A stretch of 64,000 nucleotides of DNA from Fluviicoccus keumensis (GTDB lineage Bacteria > Pseudomonadota > Gammaproteobacteria > Pseudomonadales > Moraxellaceae), in contig NZ_SHKX01000011.1 in assembly GCF_004217445.1 (NCBI RefSeq), positions 62,001-126,000 on the forward strand, written 5' to 3'. The notes under the pieces were generated by a model. That model was not told the DNA's origin and did not search any database. It saw only the letters and a list, made by a program, of their open reading frames with translations. Both the position numbers and the translations under genes were made by a program. Positions 53,706-62,492 of this stretch are shown one piece after another (position 1 is the first letter of the stretch; every line of letters starts with the position of its first letter).

Positions 53706-55481
53706 ATGGCTGACGATGTTCCGGTAACTTCGGCGCCCGGCGCGAAGTACGACGTGGTGCGCGAGCTGTATGAGCGATTCGGCCAGGACACTTTCGTGTT
53801 CCAGTCCACGCTGGACGATGTGCCGACGCTGTGGGTTCCGCGTGCAAAACTGGTGGAAGTGCTGGCGTTCCTGCGTCAGGCTCCGCGTCCCTATGTGATG
53901 CTGCTCGACCTGAGCGCCGTTGATGAGCGTCTGCGCGTCAACCGCCAGGGCCTGCCGCCTTCCGACTTCACGGTGTTCTACCACCTGCTGTCGATTGACC
54001 GCAACAGCGATGTACGCATCAAGGTGGCCCTGTCCGCCGACGACCTGCATGTGCCGACGGTGATCCATATCTGGCCGAACGCCAACTGGTACGAGCGCGA
54101 AGTCTGGGATCTCTTCGGCATTACCTTTGACGGCCACCCGCACCTGTACCGCATCCTGTTGCCCCGCAACTGGACCGGCCATCCGCTGCGCAAGGACTAC
54201 CCGGCGCGCGCCACCGAATTCGACCCCTTCATGCTCGACGCCGCCAAGCAGGATGCCGAGCAGGAAGCGCTGCTGTTCCGTCCGGAAGAGTGGGGGATGA
54301 AGAAGGGCACCGCCGATGAGGACTTCATGTTCCTCAACCTCGGTCCGAACCACCCGTCGGCCCACGGTGCGTTCCGTATCGTGCTGCAACTGGACGGGGA
54401 AGAAATCGTCGATTGCGTGCCCGATATCGGCTACCACCATCGCGGCGCCGAGAAAATGGGCGAGCGCCAGACCTGGCACAGCTACATTCCCTACACCGAC
54501 CGGATCGACTATCTGGGTGGGGTGATGAACAACCTGCCGTACGTGCTGGCCGTCGAAAAACTGGCCGGCATCACCGTGCCGGCGCGCGTGCAGACCATTC
54601 GCGTGATGATGGCGGAATTCTTCCGCATCACCAGCCACCTGCTGTTCCTCGGCACCTACATTCAGGACGTGGGCGGCATGACGCCCATCTTCTTCATGTT
54701 TACCGACCGCCAGAAGGCCTACGACGTCATCGAGGCCATCACCGGCTTCCGCATGCATCCGGCCTGGTTCCGTATCGGCGGTGTGGCGCACGACCTGCCG
54801 AAAGGCTGGGACCGCCTGGTGCGCAACTTCGTCGAATGGCTGCCGAAGCGTCTGGACGAATATGTCAAGGCGGCGGTTTCCAACGGCATCGTCAAGGCGC
54901 GTACCGTTGATGTCGCCCAGTACAATTCGAAGCAGGCGCTGGAGTGGGGCGTCACCGGTCCAGGCCTGCGCGCCACCGGCGTCGATTTCGATCTGCGCAA
55001 GAAACGCCCTTATTCCGGCTACGAGAACTTCGACTTTGAAGTGCCGCTGGCCCATAACGGCGATGCCTATGACCGCTGCCTGGTTCGTATTGAAGAAATG
55101 CGCCAGAGCGTCCGTATCATCAAGCAGTGCCTGGAAAACATGCCTGCCGGGGACTACAAGGCCGACCATCCGCTGACCTGTCCGCCGCCCAAGGAACGCA
55201 CCCTGCAGCACATCGAAACCCTGATTACGCACTTTCTGAGCGTGTCGTGGGGTCCGGTGATGCCGGCCGGGGAGTCCTGCCAGCTGATCGAGGCCACCAA
55301 GGGCATCAACAGCTACTACCTGACCAGCGACAAGAGCACGATGAGCTACCGCACGCGTATCCGTACGCCCAGCTTCGCGCACTTGCAGCAGATTCCGGCG
55401 GTAGTGAACGGCAGCATGATTCCCGACCTGATTGCGCACCTTGCCAGTATTGACTTTGTGATGGCGGACGTAGACCGCTGA
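53706..55481 (+). CDS. nuoCD: NADH-quinone oxidoreductase subunit C/D (fused)
   Basis: This 591-residue protein joins NuoC (to about 185; ANWYEREVWDLFGITFDGHP and LPRNWTGHPLRKDYP) to NuoD (from about 200; GPNHPSAHGAFRIVLQLDGE, DIGYHHRGAEKMGERQTW, MHPAWFRIGGVAHDLPKGW and the quinone-site parts near the end). The fusion is the state in E. coli, Pseudomonas and related gammaproteobacteria, whereas many betaproteobacteria keep them separate. It lies between nuoB and nuoE, as usual. Confidence 0.97.
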   Translation: MADDVPVTSAPGAKYDVVRELYERFGQDTFVFQSTLDDVPTLWVPRAKLVEVLAFLRQAPRPYVMLLDLSAVDERLRVNRQGLPPSDFTVFYHLLSIDRNSDVRIKVALSADDLHVPTVIHIWPNANWYEREVWDLFGITFDGHPHLYRILLPRNWTGHPLRKDYPARATEFDPFMLDAAKQDAEQEALLFRPEEWGMKKGTADEDFMFLNLGPNHPSAHGAFRIVLQLDGEEIVDCVPDIGYHHRGAEKMGERQTWHSYIPYTDRIDYLGGVMNNLPYVLAVEKLAGITVPARVQTIRVMMAEFFRITSHLLFLGTYIQDVGGMTPIFFMFTDRQKAYDVIEAITGFRMHPAWFRIGGVAHDLPKGWDRLVRNFVEWLPKRLDEYVKAAVSNGIVKARTVDVAQYNSKQALEWGVTGPGLRATGVDFDLRKKRPYSGYENFDFEVPLAHNGDAYDRCLVRIEEMRQSVRIIKQCLENMPAGDYKADHPLTCPPPKERTLQHIETLITHFLSVSWGPVMPAGESCQLIEATKGINSYYLTSDKSTMSYRTRIRTPSFAHLQQIPAVVNGSMIPDLIAHLASIDFVMADVDR

Positions 55482-55495
55482 TTGAGGCTGACTCG

Positions 55496-56002
55496 ATGAT
55501 TATTTGTACTGACAAACGGCCAAAGATTGAGCCTTATGAACTGACGGTGGAAGAGCGGACGGAAATCGAGCACCACATGGCGCACTACGAAGACCCGCGC
55601 GCCGCCTCGATTGACGCCCTGAAGCTGATCCAGAAGCATCACGGCTGGGTTTCCGACGGCGCCATCGTCGCCATCGGGCAGGTGCTGGGCATCCCCGCTG
55701 CCGATGTCGACGGTGTCGCCACCTTCTACAACAAGATCTTCCGCAAGCCGGTCGGCCGCAACGTCATCTTCGTTTGCGACAGCATCGGCTGCTTCCTGAC
55801 CGGTTACGAAGACCTGATTGCCGTCATCAAGAAGCACCTGAACATCGAATACGGCCAGACCACCGCCGACAACCGCTACACGCTGTTGCCGATCTGCTGT
55901 CTGGGCAATTGCGACAAGGGCCCGACGCTGATGATCAATGACGACACGCACGGCCCGGTCAGCATCGAACAGATTCCTTCCTTACTGGAGCAGTATCCAT
56001 GA
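55496..56002 (+). CDS. nuoE: NADH-quinone oxidoreductase subunit E
   Basis: The 168-residue thioredoxin-like subunit holds the [2Fe-2S] cluster N1a: CDSIGCFLTG and PICCLGNCDKGPTLMIND give the cysteines, as does the upstream VATFYNKIF segment of the fold. It is 14 bases after nuoCD; it overlaps nuoF by 4 bases. Confidence 0.96.
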   Translation: MIICTDKRPKIEPYELTVEERTEIEHHMAHYEDPRAASIDALKLIQKHHGWVSDGAIVAIGQVLGIPAADVDGVATFYNKIFRKPVGRNVIFVCDSIGCFLTGYEDLIAVIKKHLNIEYGQTTADNRYTLLPICCLGNCDKGPTLMINDDTHGPVSIEQIPSLLEQYP

Positions 56003-57285
56003 CCGTGGTATCTGCAGACACCCGGCCGCTCACCTGGCGGCTGCAACATGGTAACGCCAATCTCGACCTGAAGGGCTACGAAGCGCTGGAAGGCTATGCT
56101 GCCGTGCGCAAGGCGCTGAAGGAAATGAGTCCGCAGGACGTGCAGTTGCTCGTCAAGGACGCCAATCTGCGCGGTCGCGGCGGCGCGGGCTTCCCTGCCG
56201 GCGTGAAGTGGAGCCTGATTCCGATGGGGCCGGACGCCGGACCCAAGTATCTGGTCTGCAACGCCGATGAGATGGAGCCGGGCACCTTCAAGGACCGCCT
56301 GCTGATGGAAAAGCTGCCGCACCAGCTGGTCGAAGCCATGATCGTGGCCGGTTACGCCATCCAGGCGACCCGCGCCTACATCTTCCTGCGCGGCGAATAC
56401 ATCCTCGCCGCCGAGCGCCTGAACGACGCGATCAAACAGGCCAAGGCCGCCGGATATCTGGGGGAGAACATCCTCGGTTCCGGTTGGAACATGGATCTGT
56501 ATGTCCATACCGGCGCCGGTCGCTACATCTGCGGCGAGGAAACGGCCCTGATCAACTCGCTGGAAGGCCGTCGCGCCAACCCGCGCGCCAAGCCGCCGTT
56601 CCCGCAGATTGCCGGCGCCTGGGGCAAGCCGACCATCGTCAACAACGTTGAAACCCTGTGCAATGTGCCCGCCATCGTCATGCGCGGCGCCAACTGGTTC
56701 AAGGGGCTGTCCGAAGGCAAGAGTCCTGATGCGGGCACCAAGCTTTATGGAGTGTCCGGCCGCGCCAAGCGCACCGGCGTCTGGGAGCTGCCGATCGGGA
56801 CCACTGCCCGTGAATTGCTGGAGGTTCATGCCGGCGGCATGCAGGACGGGCTGGACCTGAAATGCTGGCTGCCCGGCGGTGCGTCCACCGATTTCCTGCT
56901 GCCCGAGCATCTGGATCTGGCGATGGACTATGACACCATTTCCAAGGCCGGCAGCCGCATGGGCACGGGCCTGATCATGGTGGTCGACCATAAGCAGAAC
57001 ATGATTTCCGTGCTGCGCAACCTGGAAGAGTTCTTCGCCCGCGAATCTTGCGGCTGGTGCACGCCTTGCCGCGACGGACTGCCCTGGGGCGTCAAGATCC
57101 TGCGCGCGCTGGAGCGCGGTGAAGGCACCGCCGAGGATATCGAGCAGCTGAGCAAGCTGACCCGCGATCTCTGGATCGGCAAGACCTTCTGCGCCCATGC
57201 ACCCGGCGCCATGGAACCGCTGATGAGCGCCCTGAAATATTTCCGTCCCGAGTTTGAACAAGGCATCGCGAAAGCGACCGCCTAA
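55999..57285 (+). CDS. nuoF: NADH-quinone oxidoreductase subunit F
   Basis: The 428-residue subunit binds FMN and NADH (RGRGGAGFPAGVKWSLIP, VCNADEMEPGTFKD, ICGEETALINSLEG) and cluster N3 (ESCGWCTPCRDGLPWGVKIL, FCAHAPG). It is where electrons enter complex I. Lengths and motifs are normal. Confidence 0.97.
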   Translation: MTVVSADTRPLTWRLQHGNANLDLKGYEALEGYAAVRKALKEMSPQDVQLLVKDANLRGRGGAGFPAGVKWSLIPMGPDAGPKYLVCNADEMEPGTFKDRLLMEKLPHQLVEAMIVAGYAIQATRAYIFLRGEYILAAERLNDAIKQAKAAGYLGENILGSGWNMDLYVHTGAGRYICGEETALINSLEGRRANPRAKPPFPQIAGAWGKPTIVNNVETLCNVPAIVMRGANWFKGLSEGKSPDAGTKLYGVSGRAKRTGVWELPIGTTARELLEVHAGGMQDGLDLKCWLPGGASTDFLLPEHLDLAMDYDTISKAGSRMGTGLIMVVDHKQNMISVLRNLEEFFARESCGWCTPCRDGLPWGVKILRALERGEGTAEDIEQLSKLTRDLWIGKTFCAHAPGAMEPLMSALKYFRPEFEQGIAKATA

Positions 57286-57303
57286 ACACAGGTATCCAGA
57301 CGA

Positions 57304-60027
57304 ATGGCCACCATATATGTAGATGGCAAGCCCCACGAAGTCAACGGCGCAGACAACCTGTTGCAGGCCTGCCTGTCGCTCGGGCTCGACATCCCCTATT
57401 TTTGCTGGCACCCCGCGCTTGGCAGCGTGGGCGCCTGCCGCCAGTGCGCGGTCAAGCAGTACGCCAATCCGGAAGACAAGCGCGGACGCATCGTCATGTC
57501 CTGCATGTCGCCGTCCACCGACAATACCTACATCTCGATCGATGACGAGGAAGCCAAGGCTTTCCGCGCCACCATCGTCGAGCTGCTGATGACCAACCAC
57601 CCGCACGACTGTCCGGTCTGCGAAGAGGGCGGTCACTGCCACCTGCAGGACATGACGGTGATGACCGGCCATGACCGCCGCACGTACCGCTTCACCAAGC
57701 GCACCCACCAGAACCAGGATCTCGGCCCGTTCATCAGCCATGAAATGAACCGCTGCATCGCCTGCTACCGTTGTGTCCGTTACTACAAGGACTACGCGGG
57801 CGGCGAGGATCTGGGCGTCTACGGCGCGCACGACAATGTCTATTTCGGCCGCCCGACGGACGGCACCCTGGAAAGCGAGTTTTCCGGCAACCTGACCGAA
57901 GTCTGCCCGACTGGCGTCTTCACCGACAAGACGCACTCCGCCCGCTACAACCGCAAGTGGGACATGCAGTTCGCCCCCAGCATCTGCCAGCAGTGCTCCG
58001 TCGGCTGCAACATCAGTCCGGGTGAGCGTTATGGCGAGCTGCGCCGTGTCGAGAACCGTTTCAACGGTTCGGTGAATCATTACTTCCTGTGTGACCGCGG
58101 CCGTTTCGGCTACGGCTACGTCAACCGCGCCGACCGTCCCCGCCAGCCGATGATGCGCGAAGGCGCGGAACTCGCCGTGGTGTCGATCGATGAAGCGCTG
58201 GATTCCGCTATCGCTACGTTACGCGGCAAGAAACTGATCGGCATCGGTTCGCCACGCGCCAGTCTCGAAACCAACTTCGCCTTGCGTTCGCTGGTCGGTG
58301 AAGCCAACTTCTCGACCGGTATCGCCGCCGCCGAGCAGGCCTGCATCAACCTGGCCCTGCAAGTGCTGCAAACCGAAGGCATGGAAACGCCGACGCTGCG
58401 CGATATCGAAAGCAAGGACGGCGTGCTGGTGCTGGGCGAGGATGTTACCCAGACCGCGCCGCGCATCGCGCTGGCGCTGCGCCAGTCGGTGAAGAACAAG
58501 GCCGTCAAGCTGGCCGCTGACCGCAAGACCGCCGTCTGGCAGGATCTGGCGGTCAAGAATATCGCCCAGCACGAGCTGTCGCCGCTGTTCATCACCAGCT
58601 TCAGCGGCACCCGCCTCGATGATGTCGCCACTGGCGTCTGCATGTCCACCGTTGACGATCAGGCGCGGATCGGTTTCGCCATTGCCCATTGCATCGACAG
58701 CAATGCCCCGGCAGTCGAAGGTCTGGATGCCGAAGCGCAGGCTTTTGCCCGTCAGGTAGCTGATGCGCTGTTGGTCGCCGACAAGCCGCTGGTAGTCGCC
58801 GGAACCTCGGCCGGCTCCCAGACCCTGATCCAGGCCGCCGCGAATATCGTGCAGGCGCTGCAACTCAAGGGCAAGCAAGCCGCAATCACCCTGACCGTGC
58901 CGGAAGTGAACAGCCTCGGTGTCAGCCTGATCGGCGGCCTCAGCGTCGAAGAGGCGCTGGAGTCCCTGAAGTCAGGTCAGGCCGAAATCGCGGTGATCGC
59001 TGAAAACGATCTCTATCGCCGTGCTCCCGCCGCGCTGGTGGATGCCGCGCTGGCCAAGGCCGCCAAGGTGATCGTGCTGGATCACCAGCAGACCGCCACC
59101 ACCGCCAAGGCGCATATCCTGATGTCCGCCGCCAGCTTCGCCGAAGGCGACGGCACCGTGGTCAATAATGAAGGTCGCGCCCAGCGTTACTTCCAGGTCT
59201 ACGATTCCAGCTATTACAAGCCGGAGCATCAGATCAAGGAAGGTTGGCGCTGGCTGCATGCCATTCATTCCGGTCTGGATTACCGCGACATCGACTGGAC
59301 GCATCTGGACGACGTCGTGTCCTCCTGTGCCGACGCCATCCCGGTTCTGGCCGGCATGGTTCAGGCGGCACCGAACGCGTCCTTCCGCATCAGCGGCGTG
59401 CGTCCGGCCCGCGAACCGCGCCGTTACAGCGGCCGTACCGCGATGCGCGCCAAGCTGAGCGTGCACGAGCCGCGCCAACCGCAAGACGGCGACAGCGCGC
59501 TGGCCTTCTCGATGGAAGGCTATGTCGGTCCGAAGAATGACGCCGCGTTGACCTCCTTTGCCTGGGCGCCGGGCTGGAACTCGCCGCAAGCCTGGAACAA
59601 GTTCCAGGATGAAGTCGGCGGCCACCTGCGTGCCGGCGATCCCGGCGTACGCCTGCTGGACAGCGCGCCGCGCCGCGCCGGCGGCTACTTCAAGACCATC
59701 CCGGCGGCTTTTGTCCCCCGTGCTGATGGCCTGAATGTGCATGTGCTGCATCACATCTTCGGCAGTGATGAACTGACCGCCCGCGCGGATGTCATGGCCA
59801 GCCGTCTGCCGGAAGCCTGCATTACCGTGTCGGCGGATGACGCCGCCCGTTTGCGCCTGAGCGATGGCCAGACGGCCGTGGTCAGCGTCAACATGAAGCT
59901 GGTGAAGATGCCTGCCCGCATTGATCCCGAACAGCCCTCCGGGACGGTCGGCATCATTGCCGGCGTCCCCGGTCTGCCGGTGTTGCACGGTGGTGAATGG
60001 CTGCAAGTCAGCGGGGAGGGGGCTTGA
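57304..60027 (+). CDS. nuoG: NADH-quinone oxidoreductase subunit G
   Basis: At 907 residues this matches the length of E. coli NuoG (about 908). N-terminal [2Fe-2S] and [4Fe-4S] domains carry CWHPALGSVGACRQCAVK and CPVCEEGGHCHLQDMTVMTG, CIACYRCVRYY; further Cys (ICQQCSVGCNISPGER) mark the extra N7 cluster of gammaproteobacterial complexes. The rest is the molybdopterin-oxidoreductase-like domain without cofactor. Its stop is close to the start of nuoH. Confidence 0.96.
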   Translation: MATIYVDGKPHEVNGADNLLQACLSLGLDIPYFCWHPALGSVGACRQCAVKQYANPEDKRGRIVMSCMSPSTDNTYISIDDEEAKAFRATIVELLMTNHPHDCPVCEEGGHCHLQDMTVMTGHDRRTYRFTKRTHQNQDLGPFISHEMNRCIACYRCVRYYKDYAGGEDLGVYGAHDNVYFGRPTDGTLESEFSGNLTEVCPTGVFTDKTHSARYNRKWDMQFAPSICQQCSVGCNISPGERYGELRRVENRFNGSVNHYFLCDRGRFGYGYVNRADRPRQPMMREGAELAVVSIDEALDSAIATLRGKKLIGIGSPRASLETNFALRSLVGEANFSTGIAAAEQACINLALQVLQTEGMETPTLRDIESKDGVLVLGEDVTQTAPRIALALRQSVKNKAVKLAADRKTAVWQDLAVKNIAQHELSPLFITSFSGTRLDDVATGVCMSTVDDQARIGFAIAHCIDSNAPAVEGLDAEAQAFARQVADALLVADKPLVVAGTSAGSQTLIQAAANIVQALQLKGKQAAITLTVPEVNSLGVSLIGGLSVEEALESLKSGQAEIAVIAENDLYRRAPAALVDAALAKAAKVIVLDHQQTATTAKAHILMSAASFAEGDGTVVNNEGRAQRYFQVYDSSYYKPEHQIKEGWRWLHAIHSGLDYRDIDWTHLDDVVSSCADAIPVLAGMVQAAPNASFRISGVRPAREPRRYSGRTAMRAKLSVHEPRQPQDGDSALAFSMEGYVGPKNDAALTSFAWAPGWNSPQAWNKFQDEVGGHLRAGDPGVRLLDSAPRRAGGYFKTIPAAFVPRADGLNVHVLHHIFGSDELTARADVMASRLPEACITVSADDAARLRLSDGQTAVVSVNMKLVKMPARIDPEQPSGTVGIIAGVPGLPVLHGGEWLQVSGEGA

Positions 60028-60029
60028 TC

Positions 60030-61055
60030 ATGGAACAACTGAACAGTTTCATTCTGCAATACATCACGCAGGAAACGCTGGACATCATCCTGTCGGTGAT
60101 CAAGTCAGTCATCATCCTGTTGGCGACCGTCATCACCGCCGCGCTGCTCAGCTTCATCGAGCGCCGTCTGCTGGCGTGGTGGCAGGACCGTTACGGTCCG
60201 AACCGTGTCGGTCCCAACGGCATGTTCCAGATTGCCGCCGACATGCTGAAGATGTTCTTCAAGGAAGACTGGACACCGGCGTTCGCCGACAAGCTGATCT
60301 TCTTCCTGGCGCCCGCCATCGCCATGTCCGGCATGCTGCTCAGCATGGTGATCGTGCCGATTACCCCGACCTGGGGTGTGGCGGATCTCAATATCGGCAT
60401 CCTGTTCTTCATGGCGATGGCCGGTTTGTCCGTCTATGCCGTGATGTTCGCCGCCTGGTCGTCGAACAACAAATACTCGCTGCTCGGCGGTGTGCGCGCC
60501 ACGGCCCAGACCATCAGTTATGAAGTCTTCATGGGTTTGGCCCTGATGGGCGTGGTGGTACAGGCCGGCTCCTTCAACATGCGCGACATTGTCGAGGCCC
60601 AGAAGGACTGCTGGTATGTGATTCCCCAGTTTCTCGGCTTCATCATTTTCGTGATTGCCGGCATCGCGGTGACCCACCGTCATCCTTTTGACCAGCCCGA
60701 AGCCGAACAGGAGCTGGCGGACGGTTACCACATCGAATATTCCGGCATGAAGTGGGGCATGTTCTTCGTCGGCGAATACGTCGCGGTGGTGGTGATTTCC
60801 GCGCTGATCGTGACCTTGTATTTCGGCGGCTGGCAGCCTCTGCCGTATCTGGACTTCATTCCGTCCTTCTTCTGGTTTGCCGGCAAGACCGCCTTCTTCA
60901 TCATGATGTTCGTGCTGGTTCGCGGTTCGCTGATGCGTCCGCGCTATGACCAGGTGATGACCGCCGGTTGGCTGGTGGCGCTGCCGTTGACGTTGCTCAA
61001 CCTGCTCGTCACCGGCGCCATGGTCCTGTTGTTCAGCCCCGTCAAGCCCGGTTAA
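60030..61055 (+). CDS. nuoH: NADH-quinone oxidoreductase subunit H
   Basis: The 341-residue membrane subunit with eight helices has ERRLLAWWQDRYGPNRVGPN and FDQPEAEQELADGYHIEYSG, part of the quinone-entry region. The ATG at 60030 follows GAGGGGG and overlaps nothing; a longer frame from 59997 would add 11 residues and lies within nuoG. Confidence 0.97.
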   Translation: MEQLNSFILQYITQETLDIILSVIKSVIILLATVITAALLSFIERRLLAWWQDRYGPNRVGPNGMFQIAADMLKMFFKEDWTPAFADKLIFFLAPAIAMSGMLLSMVIVPITPTWGVADLNIGILFFMAMAGLSVYAVMFAAWSSNNKYSLLGGVRATAQTISYEVFMGLALMGVVVQAGSFNMRDIVEAQKDCWYVIPQFLGFIIFVIAGIAVTHRHPFDQPEAEQELADGYHIEYSGMKWGMFFVGEYVAVVVISALIVTLYFGGWQPLPYLDFIPSFFWFAGKTAFFIMMFVLVRGSLMRPRYDQVMTAGWLVALPLTLLNLLVTGAMVLLFSPVKPG

Positions 61056-61071
61056 CGGAGAGAATTTGAAG

Positions 61072-61608
61072 ATGAAAAACGTGATTGACGGAATCTGGAG
61101 CCAGGTGCGCAGCATGGTCATGGTGTTCAGCCATGGCTTCCGCAAGCGCGACACCCTGCAATACCCGGAAGAGCCGGTCTACCTGCCGCCGCGTTATCGC
61201 GGCCGCATCGTGCTGACGCGGGATCCGGACGGGCAGGAGCGCTGCGTTGCTTGCAACCTGTGCGCGGTGGCGTGCCCGGTGGGCTGCATCTCCCTGCAAA
61301 AGGCGGAAACCGAGGACGGTCGCTGGTATCCGGAGTTTTTCCGGATCAACTTCTCGCGCTGCATCTTCTGCGGCATGTGCGAAGAAGCTTGCCCGACCAC
61401 AGCCATCCAGCTGACGCCGGATTTTGAAATGGCCGAGTACAACCGCCAGAACCTGGTGTACGAAAAGGAGCACCTGCTCATTTCGGGTCCCGGCAAGTAT
61501 CCGGACTACAACTTCTACCGTGTCTCCGGCATGGCGATCGCGGGCAAGCCCAAAGGCGCGGCCCAGAACGAATCGCAACCGGTCGACATCAAGTCACTGC
61601 TACCCTGA
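61072..61608 (+). CDS. nuoI: NADH-quinone oxidoreductase subunit I
   Basis: The 178-residue peripheral protein holds two [4Fe-4S] clusters (N6a and N6b), seen in CVACNLCAVACPVGCI and CIFCGMCEEACPTTAI. The ATG at 61072 is preferred to a TTG two codons earlier. It passes electrons to NuoB. Confidence 0.97.
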   Translation: MKNVIDGIWSQVRSMVMVFSHGFRKRDTLQYPEEPVYLPPRYRGRIVLTRDPDGQERCVACNLCAVACPVGCISLQKAETEDGRWYPEFFRINFSRCIFCGMCEEACPTTAIQLTPDFEMAEYNRQNLVYEKEHLLISGPGKYPDYNFYRVSGMAIAGKPKGAAQNESQPVDIKSLLP

Positions 61609-61620
61609 GGCCGCCCGTTT

Positions 61621-62187
61621 ATGGAAATCGCATTTTACGTTGCTGCGGCGGTAGCCATTCTGGCGACCCTCCGGGTGATTACCAACGCCAATCCGGTACA
61701 TGCGTTGCTGAACCTGATCATTTCGCTGTTGGCGGTATCCGTGATCTTCTTCACGCTGGGCGCACCTTTTGCCGGAGCGCTGGAAATCATTGTCTATGCA
61801 GGCGCCATCATGGTGCTATTCGTGTTCGTGGTGATGATGCTGAATCTCGGCACTCAGGTTGATGCGCAGGAGCTCAAGTGGCTGCAGCTGCGAGTCTGGG
61901 TTGGCCCGGCAATCTTCGCAACCGCCTTGCTGGCGGAAATGGTTTATCTCCTGTCGGCGCCATCCGGTGCGAATCTGGGTCATACGCTGGTCGATGGCAA
62001 GCAGGTCGGCATAGCCCTGTTCGGGCCCTACCTGCTGACCGTGGAACTGGCATCCATGTTGTTGCTGGCGGCATTGGTCGCTGCGTGGCATCTGGGCAAG
62101 CATGACGCGGCTGAAGATCGTCAGGCCTTGCGGATTGCCGAGCGCCTTAATGCAGAAAACCACAAGGTGGAGGGCGGAACGAAATGA
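61621..62187 (+). CDS. nuoJ: NADH-quinone oxidoreductase subunit J
   Basis: The 188-residue membrane subunit has five helices, with ALLNLIISLLAVSVIFFTLG and the conserved EIIVYAGAIMVLFVFVVMML segment of the proton axis. It overlaps nuoK by 4 bases. Confidence 0.95.
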   Translation: MEIAFYVAAAVAILATLRVITNANPVHALLNLIISLLAVSVIFFTLGAPFAGALEIIVYAGAIMVLFVFVVMMLNLGTQVDAQELKWLQLRVWVGPAIFATALLAEMVYLLSAPSGANLGHTLVDGKQVGIALFGPYLLTVELASMLLLAALVAAWHLGKHDAAEDRQALRIAERLNAENHKVEGGTK

Positions 62188-62492
62188 ACGGTATTCCCCT
62201 GGAACATGGTCTGGGTGTCGCCGCGATCCTGTTCGTGCTCGGATTGGTCGGCGTGATGGTCAGACGCAATATCCTGTTCATGCTGCTTTGCCTGGAAGTC
62301 ATGATGAATGCCGCGGCGTTGGCTTTTGTCGTGGCTGGAAGCCGCTGGGGGCAGCCTGACGGCCAGATCATGTTCATTCTGATCCTGAGCCTTGCCGCTG
62401 CCGAAGCCAGTATCGGCCTGGCAATCCTGTTGCAATTTTATCGTCGCCATCATTCCCTGGATATTGATGCGGCAAGCGAGATGCGCGGATGA
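62184..62492 (+). CDS. nuoK: NADH-quinone oxidoreductase subunit K
   Basis: The 102-residue three-helix subunit has LFMLLCLEVMMNAAALAFV with the essential Glu in helix 2 and LSLAAAEASIGLAILLQFYR with the second Glu. The last base pair of its stop overlaps the ATG of nuoL in ATGA form. Confidence 0.96.
   Translation: MNGIPLEHGLGVAAILFVLGLVGVMVRRNILFMLLCLEVMMNAAALAFVVAGSRWGQPDGQIMFILILSLAAAEASIGLAILLQFYRRHHSLDIDAASEMRG

Noticed and set aside
55876..58080. A 734-residue open frame on the minus strand opposite nuoE, nuoF and nuoG
   Set aside because: It is a GC-rich antisense shadow of conserved complex I genes, is full of His/Gly/Ala/Arg low-complexity and has no recognisable domain or ribosome site.
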